Source: JBBARC01 sp040400005 (lineage in GTDB: Bacteria > Pseudomonadota > Alphaproteobacteria > Acetobacterales > Acetobacteraceae). From it: DNA of 64,000 nucleotides. A model generated the notes under the pieces. It worked only from the letters and a program-made list of their open reading frames with translations. It had not been told where the DNA came from and did no database searches. Position 1 is the stretch's first letter. Each line of letters opens with the position of its first letter. A program made the translations under genes and the position numbers. The stretch is from NCBI GenBank assembly GCA_040400005.1, contig JBBARC010000009.1, positions 1 to 64,000 on the forward strand, given 5' to 3'. Below are positions 1-6,786 of this stretch, in pieces.

Positions 1-55
1 CACACCACACCGTAACCGGTCAATTACTATCCGAGTCGCCTACCTGGGCAGTTAC
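1..55. mobile_element. right end of an IS66-like element (truncated by window edge)
   Basis: Bases 39-55 (CCTACCTGGGCAGTTAC) are the inverse of the terminus of the complete 190-bp element at 13330-13519. IS66-family ends begin GTAA, which matches when this end is read inward. The bases inside the terminus (1-38) differ from the 190-bp element, so this may be the end of a longer copy that continues left of the window. The outer flank is the A-rich arm of the dispersed repeat at 56-187. The family assignment is inferred from the ends only, as no transposase is visible. Confidence 0.6.
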
Positions 56-187
56 AACAAAAAAGACTTTTTTGATGCTGGTTCGGCGAACTCGGTGGCG
101 GCGGTGCCCCAGGCCCAGCGTTATAAAAGTCTTTTTGCTTCTTTTTCTTCAGAAAAAGAAGGTTCTTACCTTCCTCCCATCGCCCTG
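56..187. repeat. dispersed palindromic repeat, copy 1 (interrupted on its left)
   Basis: This is the right part of the dispersed palindromic element found eight times in the window. It carries an AAAAGACTTTT-type motif, a GC-rich centre ending CCCAGCGTTATAA, and the right arm GTCTTTTTGCTTCTTTTTC. A degraded right terminus (ATCGCCCTG) lies at 179-187. The left arm is missing because the IS66-like end at 39-55 sits in it. The repeat ends just short of the stop codon of the regulator gene at 191. Confidence 0.75.
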
Positions 188-190
188 GCC

Positions 191-1588
191 TTAACTGCCG
201 CGCCGGGCTTCAAAGCGGTATGGGCTTTCGCCGGCCAGGTGGGGATCGACCGCCAGCCGGTGTTCTAGCGGCGGGAAGGCGCGGCTGCGGCAGTGCGGGC
301 GGTCGCATAGCCGGCACGATAGGCCAATGCCAACGGCGGCCTGCTCTATGTTAATGCCATCGCCGTAAACTAGGTTTGCGGCGTGGGCGGCGTCGCACCC
401 CATGGCGACAACGTGCACCGGCGGCGGTTCGCCCCACGATGAGGCCGGGCCGGAAATGGCGCGGGCAAAACATAAAAATGTGGCGCCATCCGGCAATTGC
501 GCGACCTGCACGCGCATCACGTTGGGGGTGGAAAACGCCTGGTGCACCACCCAGCGCGGGCACGATCCGCCGTAGCGGGCAAACGGAAAACCCGCCGCCG
601 AAAAACGCTTACCGACGTTGCCGGCCGGATCAACCCGCAGAAAGAAAAACGGAATGCCGCGCGCGCCGCTGCGTTGCAGGGTGGATAGGCGCTGAGCGGC
701 CTGCTCGAAACTCACGCCAAAGCGGCCGGATAGCGCATCGATATCGTGGCGCAGCGTGCGGGCTGATTCCAAATACGATGTGTAGGGCATCAACAAACAC
801 GCAGCACCGTAATTGAGCAGGCCAATGCGGATAAGGCTGGCCGCTTCCGGCGTGGTGGGTGCGATACTGGTGAGCAGATGCTCGATCGTGTCGCGCGCCT
901 CCATCAGCATTACCTGAAACGCCAGATGAAAGCCGCGGCTTTGGCGTGGCAATTGTTCCGATAAGGTCAGGCTGCGGGTTTCGGGATCGTAGCGGCGCAA
1001 GCCATCTTCCATGCTGGCAACGCGCACCAGCACCTGGTGGCGCCGGCGCAGGCGTTCGGCCAGCGCGTGGTTCATTTCCGGCGGCGGCACGTTCAGCTCG
1101 GCGGTGATCGCTTCGGCCGCCACCTCCAGCTCGGGAAAGTAATTGGCGCGATCGTGAAACACGTCGCGGGCTTCTTCATTCGGCAGCAAAATGCGCCGCC
1201 CGGTGGGCAGGGCGATGCCGCTGGCATCCTCGCGCGCCACCCTAAACGCGCGATACAGCGATAACACCGCACGCGCCGCATTGGGGTTGGCGGCAACCGC
1301 TTCTATCTCGCCTTCCGGGATCGGGTCGGTGCCCAGCGTGGGGTCGGCGAACACCTCGCGCAAACCCACTTCCAGCTCGCGCTCCTCCGCCCCCGATAAC
1401 GCCGCCAAATCCACATGCAGGGTTTCGGCAAGCTTGATCAGCAGGCTGGCGGTGACATTGCGCTGATCGTGCTCGATCAGGTTCAGATAGCTCGCCGATA
1501 TGCCCAGGCGCTGCGCCAGCGCCTGTTGCGACATGGCGGCATCACTGCGCAAGCGGCGGACGGTACGGCCAATCAGGGGGCGCGACAT
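191..1588 (-). CDS. XRE-family short-chain acyl-CoA regulator (PccR/ScfR/RamB/PrpR type)
   Basis: This is a 465-residue DNA-binding transcriptional regulator. Residues about 1-65 form a Cro/C1-type helix-turn-helix (SQQALAQRLGISASYLNLIE). The middle resembles the ImmA/IrrE fold but has FHLAFQ where a peptidase would have HExxH, so it is probably sensory and not catalytic. The C-terminal domain ends with a cysteine cluster (LSCRLCDRPHC). In this family (M. tuberculosis PrpR, Rhodobacter PccR) the C-terminal region senses short-chain acyl-CoA and can bind an iron-sulfur cluster. Members usually control propionyl-CoA, methylcitrate or glyoxylate metabolism, but no such genes lie next to it, so the regulon is unknown. 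The ATG at 1588 gives the family's usual length. Confidence 0.9.
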   Translation of the reverse strand: MSRPLIGRTVRRLRSDAAMSQQALAQRLGISASYLNLIEHDQRNVTASLLIKLAETLHVDLAALSGAEERELEVGLREVFADPTLGTDPIPEGEIEAVAANPNAARAVLSLYRAFRVAREDASGIALPTGRRILLPNEEARDVFHDRANYFPELEVAAEAITAELNVPPPEMNHALAERLRRRHQVLVRVASMEDGLRRYDPETRSLTLSEQLPRQSRGFHLAFQVMLMEARDTIEHLLTSIAPTTPEAASLIRIGLLNYGAACLLMPYTSYLESARTLRHDIDALSGRFGVSFEQAAQRLSTLQRSGARGIPFFFLRVDPAGNVGKRFSAAGFPFARYGGSCPRWVVHQAFSTPNVMRVQVAQLPDGATFLCFARAISGPASSWGEPPPVHVVAMGCDAAHAANLVYGDGINIEQAAVGIGLSCRLCDRPHCRSRAFPPLEHRLAVDPHLAGESPYRFEARRGS

Positions 1589-1589
1589 G

Positions 1590-1604
1590 TGTAAAACATT
1601 TACA
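1590..1604. promoter_or_regulatory. perfect palindrome upstream of the XRE regulator, candidate autoregulatory operator
   Basis: TGTAAA-ACA-TTTACA is a perfect 6-bp inverted repeat with a 3-bp spacer. It lies directly upstream of the start codon at 1588. Regulators of this family often bind palindromes in their own promoter. The TTTGCAAA motif described for PccR is related in style but not identical. The function is inferred. Confidence 0.4.
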
Positions 1605-1644
1605 GGTTTTGCGGTGGTTGGGAAGGGGATTTAGGAAAGTAAGG

Positions 1645-1670
1645 CTGGGGGAGCGAAGCCGCTCCCCCAG
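1645..1670. repeat. strong GC hairpin between divergent genes
   Basis: CTGGGGGAGCG and CGCTCCCCCAG form an 11-bp perfect stem with a 4-base loop (AAGC). A run of six T follows at 1682-1687 on the plus strand. It lies between two divergently transcribed genes, where a terminator is not expected. It may be part of a dispersed GC-rich hairpin repeat or may shape the leader of the SDR transcript. Confidence 0.55.
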
Positions 1671-1746
1671 ACCCCCGGCGCTTTTTTGGCATTTGTGGAG
1701 ACGGTTTGCTGTGTGACGCGGGGTTGGCGTGGGGAAAAACGCCGCC

Positions 1747-2448
1747 ATGTCAGGGATCATGAGCAGCACGGTAAACCTCCCTAGTCTTGTCATTGGCGCA
1801 TCAGGCGGCATCGGGGCGGCGTTTTGTGCGGCACTGGCACGCCAGCAGGGGGCCGATCAGGTGATCGGCCTGTCGCGGCATAGCGATCCCGCGATCGACT
1901 TAACCGATGAGGCCAGCATTGCCGCCGCCGCCGCCATTGTGGCCGGGCGCGGGCCGTTTGGCTTGATTGTTGTTGCCACCGGCGCCTTAAACATTGCCGG
2001 GCGTGGCCCGGAAAAACGCTTGGGCGATATTGATGCGGCCGTAATGGCGCAAAGTTTTGCGATCAACACTATTGGGCCGGCGCTGATGGCCAAACATTTT
2101 TTTCCTCTGCTGCCACGCGATACACCTTGTGTGTTTGCGGCCCTTTCGGCGCGGGTTGGGTCGATCGGCGATAATGCTTTGGGCGGCTGGTATTCTTACC
2201 GGGCGGCCAAGGCCGGGTTGAACCAAATTTTGCGTACCGCCGGGGTGGAGCTTGCCCGTACACGGCCGCTGGCATCAGTGGTGGCACTGCACCCCGGCAC
2301 CGTGCGGACATCGCTGTCGCGCAATTTTACCAAGCCGGATCAGGGGTTTTCGCCCGATGAAGCGGCTGCCCGCATGTTAGCAACGTTGGCGGACGTGGCG
2401 CCCGGATTCTGTTATGTTGATTATGATGGAAAACCTGTTCCCTACTAA
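1747..2448 (+). CDS. SDR-family NAD(P)-dependent oxidoreductase
   Basis: This is a short-chain dehydrogenase of about 233 residues. The N-terminus has the cofactor-binding glycine motif GASGGIG, and the middle has an NTIGPALMAKHF segment typical of the fold. The catalytic Tyr-x-x-x-Lys is present as YRAAK, preceded by a serine-containing ALSARVGSIGDN stretch. It resembles the C-factor/CsgA-like SDRs. A GTG at 1729 could extend it by six codons, but the ATG at 1747 was chosen because the Rossmann strand starts about 20 residues later. The 3' end overlaps the FAD-binding photolyase-like gene by 35 bp, so the two are probably co-translated. The substrate is unknown. Confidence 0.85.
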   Translation: MSGIMSSTVNLPSLVIGASGGIGAAFCAALARQQGADQVIGLSRHSDPAIDLTDEASIAAAAAIVAGRGPFGLIVVATGALNIAGRGPEKRLGDIDAAVMAQSFAINTIGPALMAKHFFPLLPRDTPCVFAALSARVGSIGDNALGGWYSYRAAKAGLNQILRTAGVELARTRPLASVVALHPGTVRTSLSRNFTKPDQGFSPDEAAARMLATLADVAPGFCYVDYDGKPVPY

Positions 2449-3589
2449 ATCCGTGCCGCTGCCCAATCGGGCGACGCTCACCCGTGCCGAGGGGCTGCAC
2501 CGGTTGCACACCGTGCTGCCTAGCCTGGGGCGCAGCTATACCACGCGGCGCAATGTGGTGCCCGAGCGTGGCAAGGCGGCCACCACATCGCTGTTGTCGG
2601 CGTATTTGCGTCGGCGGCTGATAACGGAATCTGAAACCATCAGCATCGTTTTGCAGCGCCACGGTGCGGTGGGAGCCGAAAAATTTATCGACGAGGTGTT
2701 TTGGCGCACCTATTGGAAAGGCTATTTGCAAGCCAACCCGGCGATTTGGGCGCGGTATCGCGCGAGGCTTGCGGTGGCCCACGGGCAGGCGGCGCAAGAT
2801 CTTGAACTGGCGGGAAGTTTGCGTGCAGCCCTGGCTGGCGCCACCGGCATCGCCTGTTTTGATGCTTGGGTCGCGGAATTACGCGAAAGTGGGTTTTTGC
2901 ATAACCATGTGCGCATGTGGTTTGCCTCGATCTGGATTTTTACCCTGCGTTTGCCGTGGGAAATCGGTGCTGAATTTTTTCTGGATCAGTTGATCGATGG
3001 CGATCCAGCATCTAACACCTTGTCGTGGCGCTGGGTGGCTGGCTTGCATACCGTGGGCAAGCACTATGTTGCCCGCGCCGAAAACATTGCCCGCTATACC
3101 GAAGGTAGATACGACCCGCGCGGTGAATTGAACGAAACACCTGTGCCACTAACCGAAGAACCATTTCCACCGCAAACATTTTTGCCGCAAGACTTGCCAA
3201 TGCCCGATGGCATGGTGGCGCTGCTGCTGCATGCCGAAGATGGCAACCCGGAAACGCTGGATTGGCCGCAAGACTGTGTTGGCACGCTGCTGGTGTTGCA
3301 CGATCCCGCCGAAACGGGCGCGCTGCGCGATAGTGCCGCGCGTGCTGAAGTGCATTTTAATCGGCCGGTTGAAATATGTGCGGGCATTGATCAGGTGTTT
3401 GCAGCGGCAGGAGGCTTGCCTATCCTCACGCCGTTTGCGCCACTTGGCCCAACCGCAGATGCGCTGGCACCACTTTGCGCGCATACCCTGCTGCGCGATT
3501 GGGATCGCGCCGCCTGGCCGCGCTGCACACGTGGTTTTTTTGGCCTGAAAGCACAGATACCGCGCTTGCTAGGCGGGCTACGGCAGTAG
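2414..3589 (+). CDS. photolyase/cryptochrome FAD-binding domain protein without the N-terminal antenna domain
   Basis: This 391-residue protein matches the all-helical FAD-binding half of photolyases and cryptochromes. Signatures include SLLSAYLRRRLIT, FWRTYWKGY, FLHNHVRMWFASIW and a D-A-S-N-T-L-S-W-RW-V-AG-LHT stretch, which form the flavin and DNA-lesion pocket in the family. The usual N-terminal Rossmann domain that holds the antenna chromophore is absent, because the flavin domain begins near residue 25. Residues about 250-390 form an extra C-terminal region that I cannot assign. It overlaps the upstream SDR gene by 35 bp. A light-sensing or flavin-redox role is inferred, and repair activity is uncertain. 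ATGs at 2423 and 2426 are alternative starts. Confidence 0.8.
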   Translation: MLIMMENLFPTKSVPLPNRATLTRAEGLHRLHTVLPSLGRSYTTRRNVVPERGKAATTSLLSAYLRRRLITESETISIVLQRHGAVGAEKFIDEVFWRTYWKGYLQANPAIWARYRARLAVAHGQAAQDLELAGSLRAALAGATGIACFDAWVAELRESGFLHNHVRMWFASIWIFTLRLPWEIGAEFFLDQLIDGDPASNTLSWRWVAGLHTVGKHYVARAENIARYTEGRYDPRGELNETPVPLTEEPFPPQTFLPQDLPMPDGMVALLLHAEDGNPETLDWPQDCVGTLLVLHDPAETGALRDSAARAEVHFNRPVEICAGIDQVFAAAGGLPILTPFAPLGPTADALAPLCAHTLLRDWDRAAWPRCTRGFFGLKAQIPRLLGGLRQ

Positions 3590-3607
3590 GGATTGCGCCG
3601 GTTTGCC

Positions 3608-5224
3608 TTACAAACTTCCTGGCAGCGTGCCGGGTTTACCAAACAACCAGCCTTGGCCGAATTGCACCCCCAAGGCTGCCACCCGCGCGGCTTCTTCTTC
3701 GGTTTCGACCATTTCGGCAATGGCGCGTGCACCCACGCAGCGGGCGAGTTCTACCATGGCGCCGATAAAACCACTTTCGCGTGCGCCAGAACGTACTTGG
3801 CGCACGTAGGACCCGTCGATTTTAACAAAATCGACCTGAAATTCTCGCAAGTAGCGAAAAGCTGCAAACCCTGCACCGAAATCATCCAGGCACATGCGCA
3901 CGCCTGATGCACAAAGTTGGTTAACTGTTTCAACCGCGGCAGGCACATTTTCAATATCGGCGGTTTCAGTAATTTCGATCAAAAAGCGCCTGACGAGATC
4001 GGGGTTGGTGGTGGTAAAATGCAGTAATTTTTCCCGGAAATCTGGGTTTTGCAGCGACAAGCCAGATACGTTGATGGCGATATTGGCTTGCCCCGCGCGC
4101 AGTGCATCGGCGGCGCGCGCCAGCACGGCCGTATCCAAAACTTCTGCCAAACCCATGGCTTCTGCAAAATTGACAAATTCCTGCGTGTTGTTGATTTCGT
4201 GGCCAATGATCGGGAATGGCCGCAGCAGGGCTTCGAAATGATGCACCTGACGGGTAGCCAGGTTGGCGACCGGTTGAAATGCCAATCGAAAGCGGCTGGC
4301 TTCGATGGCGCGGCGCACGGCGGCGGCTTGCACTTCTGTTGCATCGAGGAAATGGCGCAGTCCGTTCTGTAAACCAGTATCGCGCACCCCGGCGGTGCCG
4401 CAGCTGGCAAAGCGCGCCAGCGCAAAGCGCATGGCGCGCATGGCTTGGGCCGGCTGCAACCCTTCAATGGCCATGGGGATATTGGTGCCACTGACCCGCG
4501 GAGGCACCCCTGCCGCGCGCAATATACGCGCGATGGAGGTTTGCAACTCGGCCATGTCGATCGGGCCATCGCCCAGCACGCCAAACCGGCCGGCGGCGAT
4601 TTCGGCGGCCATGGCACCACTACCGCCAGCATCACGCAGCACCCCGGCAATACCGGTTTCCAGCGCGCGGCGATCAATATCGTCTAATTCGTTCCAGTTG
4701 CCCACTTCGATAAGGCCCACCCCGCAGCCTGACGCTTTGGCCAGCCGTTGGCCCATGGCCTGGCGAAACAGCGGGGCTGCGGCGAGCATGGTTGGTTCGA
4801 TGTCGCGGCTGGGCATGCGCGCAAGGGTGAGCCAGGCAATGCCGTTTTTATCGCGCAGGCAGAGGCCAGATAACGATATTTCAGTACGCGCCGGATCGCT
4901 TAAATGCAGCGCCATGGATGTTAACCGGCCGCGCGCCGCGAGCAAGGATAAGGCAATTTCCAACCCGCCATGATCTTCTGGGGCGATCAGGGTTTCGATG
5001 TGGCAGCCGCAAAAACTTTCCGGGTCTGCCCCAAAACGTTCACGAAAAGCGCCGGCGGCAAAGGTTAACCGCCGGTCTTGGTCAATTTCCGCCAAAAGAT
5101 CGGCGGCCGCAAAAGCAAAACCAACAAAACGGTCGCGGTGATCGGGCCGCTTTTCTGCGAAAGCCTGGGATGCGGGCATGTAGGGTACCGTGGCGTTAGG
5201 GGCAGGGCTCCCAGTGTCACCCAA
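3608..5224 (-). CDS. PAS-EAL protein, probable cyclic-di-GMP phosphodiesterase
   Basis: This is a 538-residue signalling protein. Residues about 33-140 look like a PAS sensor. Residues about 150-245 are a weakly conserved region that could be a degenerate GGDEF domain. Residues about 300-530 form an EAL domain. The catalytic signature is intact: EAL at 331-333, N in INVSGLSL, E in ITETADIE, the DDFG acid pair, K in VKIDG, E in VETEEEA and Q in FGQGWLFGKP. Hydrolysis of cyclic di-GMP is therefore likely. There is no membrane segment, so it is cytoplasmic. It converges on the FAD-binding protein gene with 18 bp between them. If the PAS domain binds flavin or haem, it could link light or oxygen to c-di-GMP, which is speculation. 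Confidence 0.88.
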   Translation of the reverse strand: MGDTGSPAPNATVPYMPASQAFAEKRPDHRDRFVGFAFAAADLLAEIDQDRRLTFAAGAFRERFGADPESFCGCHIETLIAPEDHGGLEIALSLLAARGRLTSMALHLSDPARTEISLSGLCLRDKNGIAWLTLARMPSRDIEPTMLAAAPLFRQAMGQRLAKASGCGVGLIEVGNWNELDDIDRRALETGIAGVLRDAGGSGAMAAEIAAGRFGVLGDGPIDMAELQTSIARILRAAGVPPRVSGTNIPMAIEGLQPAQAMRAMRFALARFASCGTAGVRDTGLQNGLRHFLDATEVQAAAVRRAIEASRFRLAFQPVANLATRQVHHFEALLRPFPIIGHEINNTQEFVNFAEAMGLAEVLDTAVLARAADALRAGQANIAINVSGLSLQNPDFREKLLHFTTTNPDLVRRFLIEITETADIENVPAAVETVNQLCASGVRMCLDDFGAGFAAFRYLREFQVDFVKIDGSYVRQVRSGARESGFIGAMVELARCVGARAIAEMVETEEEAARVAALGVQFGQGWLFGKPGTLPGSL

Positions 5225-5255
5225 CCGGTGTTAACGCAGGATCAACAGGGGCCTC

Positions 5256-5310
5256 AGACCAACCCGCTTAAGGGTTGACCCATGAAGAATGGATCAACGC
5301 GGGTTGGTCT
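5256..5310. terminator. inverted repeat between ahpD and the EAL gene, possible terminator
   Basis: AGACCAACCCGC (5256-5267) and GCGGGTTGGTCT (5299-5310) form a 12-bp perfect stem with a 31-base loop. It lies downstream of the ahpD stop codon (5373) and upstream of the EAL gene on the minus strand, where a terminator would fit. There is no clear U-tract. Confidence 0.4.
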
Positions 5311-5416
5311 CACTCTTTTTGGGCGCGCCGCCGCCGGCCAACCCGCTTAAGGGTTGACCCATGAAGAATGGATCAACGCGGGATGGTCTCACTCTCTTTT
5401 GGCGCGCCGCCGCCGG
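5259..5416. repeat. 79-bp tandem duplication including the 3' end of ahpD
   Basis: Bases 5259-5337 and 5338-5416 are two adjacent copies of one 79-bp unit that differ at only about three positions. Copy 2 contains the last codons and stop of ahpD, and copy 1 lies downstream of it. The junction sequence GCCGGCCAACCCGCTT occurs at the end of copy 1 where copy 2 starts. This looks like a recent slippage or unequal crossover event. Confidence 0.9.
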
Positions 5417-5948
5417 CCAATTCCCCCATCGCCGCCGCACCATCCAACACCACCGCCACCGCATGCACAGTCGCCGCAATGCGCACCGCAGTTTGCACCT
5501 GCTCCGCCGTAAAGCCATGCTCGCGCACGACTTTTTCATGCGCTTCCATGCACATGCCGCACCCATTCACCGCCGACACCGCCAGCGACCAAAGCTCAAA
5601 ATCCGCCTTATCCACGCCAGGCTTCGCCATCACATTCATGCGCAACCGTGCCGGCATGCGGCCGTAATCGCCACCGACCATATGGGTAAAACGATAGTAA
5701 ATATTGTTCATCGCCATCATCGCCGACGCAGCTTTGGCAGCAGTAACCGCCTCCACCGACAGGCTCGGCGCAAACTCCGCCACCACCGCCCGGGTCAGGT
5801 CCGCATTGCGCGACGCCAACGCCGCCACAATAAAACACCCCGCCCGCAACGCCGGCGACAACGTAGGATCCGCCGCCAATGTGCCCAAATTAAGTTTTAA
5901 GTCCTTAGCATACTCTGGCAAAGACGCCTTAATCGTATCGAAGGTCAT
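5373..5948 (-). CDS. ahpD: AhpD-like alkylhydroperoxidase (carboxymuconolactone decarboxylase family)
   Basis: This is a 191-residue all-helical protein. The AhpD active-site motif is present as NGCGMCMEAHEK (CxxC followed by a histidine), with a flanking glutamate. In the family it reduces AhpC or peroxides with electrons delivered through lipoamide-type partners. The ATG at 5948 begins MTFDTIKASLPEY, as in other AhpD proteins. Upstream in-frame codons run into a dispersed repeat and were rejected. It lies downstream of the peroxiredoxin gene on the same strand, but a repeat of about 145 bp (5975-6120) separates them. The C-terminal residues (GGGAPKESETIPR) come from the duplicated 79-bp unit. 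Confidence 0.92.
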   Translation of the reverse strand: MTFDTIKASLPEYAKDLKLNLGTLAADPTLSPALRAGCFIVAALASRNADLTRAVVAEFAPSLSVEAVTAAKAASAMMAMNNIYYRFTHMVGGDYGRMPARLRMNVMAKPGVDKADFELWSLAVSAVNGCGMCMEAHEKVVREHGFTAEQVQTAVRIAATVHAVAVVLDGAAAMGELAGGGAPKESETIPR

Positions 5949-5974
5949 AGCAAAACTCCGCGTGCACGAGACCA

Positions 5975-6120
5975 AAAAGGAAGAACCTTCTTTTCTGAAG
6001 AAAAGAAGCAAAAGACTTTTATAACGCTGGTTCGGCGAACGCGGTGGCATGGAAGCCCCAGGCCCGGCATTAAAAAAGTCTTTTTGTTTCTTTTTCTTCA
6101 GAAAAAAAATTCTTCCTTAT
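5975..6120. repeat. dispersed palindromic repeat, copy 2
   Basis: The left arm (CTTCTTTTCTGAAGAAAAG) and the right arm (TTTCTTTTTCTTCAGAAAAA) flank a GC-rich centre whose edges (ATAACGCTGG and CCCGGCATTA) are also partly complementary. It separates ahpC from ahpD. The outer CAGGG-type termini seen at 52766-52956 are not preserved here. Confidence 0.85.
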
Positions 6121-6134
6121 CTTATATTTCCCCC

Positions 6135-6689
6135 CTAAGCCGCCAAATTCAGGAAGTCGTCTCCTTTGGTCCAGTTGCAGGGGCAGAGTTCGTCGCTTTG
6201 CAGGGCGTCGAGCACGCGCAGCACTTCTTGCGGGTTACGGCCGACATTGAGGCCGTTGACGCTGGCGAATTGGATGATGCCTTGGGGGTCGATCAAGAAG
6301 GTTGCGCGCAGCGCGACACCTTCGGTTTTATCGAGCACGCCTAAGGCTGCCGCGAGTTCGCGTTTGATATCGGCAATCATCGGGATGGTGAGGGCACGCA
6401 GGTCGTCGTGGTGCAGGCGCCAATTGAGGTGGACGAATTCGCTATCGGTGGAGACGCCGTACATCACGCAATCACGATCGGCGAATTCACCCGCGAGTTT
6501 ATCAAAGGCGACGATTTCGGTGGGGCAGACGAAGGTGAAGTCTTTTGGCCAAAAGAACAGGCAGAGCCAGTTGCCGGGGGCGCTGCTATCGGTGATGCGG
6601 GTAAAACCGGTGGTCGGGGATAGGCCGTCGGCGCCGCCTTTAACGGCGGCGAGGTCGAAATGTGGCAGGGTGTCGCCGATGGTGAGCAT
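6135..6689 (-). CDS. ahpC: AhpC-type peroxiredoxin
   Basis: This is a 184-residue 2-Cys peroxiredoxin. The peroxidatic cysteine lies in DFTFVCPTEI, and a C-terminal cysteine pair (ELCPCNW) provides the resolving cysteine. It reduces hydrogen peroxide and organic hydroperoxides in the cytoplasm. The ATG at 6689 (MLTIGDTLPHFDL) gives the canonical start, and an upstream in-frame extension lacks family similarity. It is divergent from oxyR with 97 bp between the start codons and is followed by ahpD. This is the classic OxyR-controlled arrangement, so peroxide induction is likely. Confidence 0.95.
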   Translation of the reverse strand: MLTIGDTLPHFDLAAVKGGADGLSPTTGFTRITDSSAPGNWLCLFFWPKDFTFVCPTEIVAFDKLAGEFADRDCVMYGVSTDSEFVHLNWRLHHDDLRALTIPMIADIKRELAAALGVLDKTEGVALRATFLIDPQGIIQFASVNGLNVGRNPQEVLRVLDALQSDELCPCNWTKGDDFLNLAA

Positions 6690-6786
6690 GGGTTGAACTC
6701 CGATTTTTGCGTGTGCCGGCGGGGTATGCCCCAGCCCACAATTGTAGCCCAATGAATTTTTTTTCTATGGATGATCGAATAACTCG
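6690..6786. promoter_or_regulatory. divergent ahpC/oxyR control region
   Basis: This 97-bp divergent intergenic region should carry the OxyR operator. An interrupted palindrome ATCGA-ATAAC-TCGAT lies at 6774-6788 and reaches into the oxyR start codon. An A/T-rich stretch at 6751-6766 could be the ahpC promoter core. No perfect four-part OxyR consensus is visible, so the exact operator is uncertain. Confidence 0.45.
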
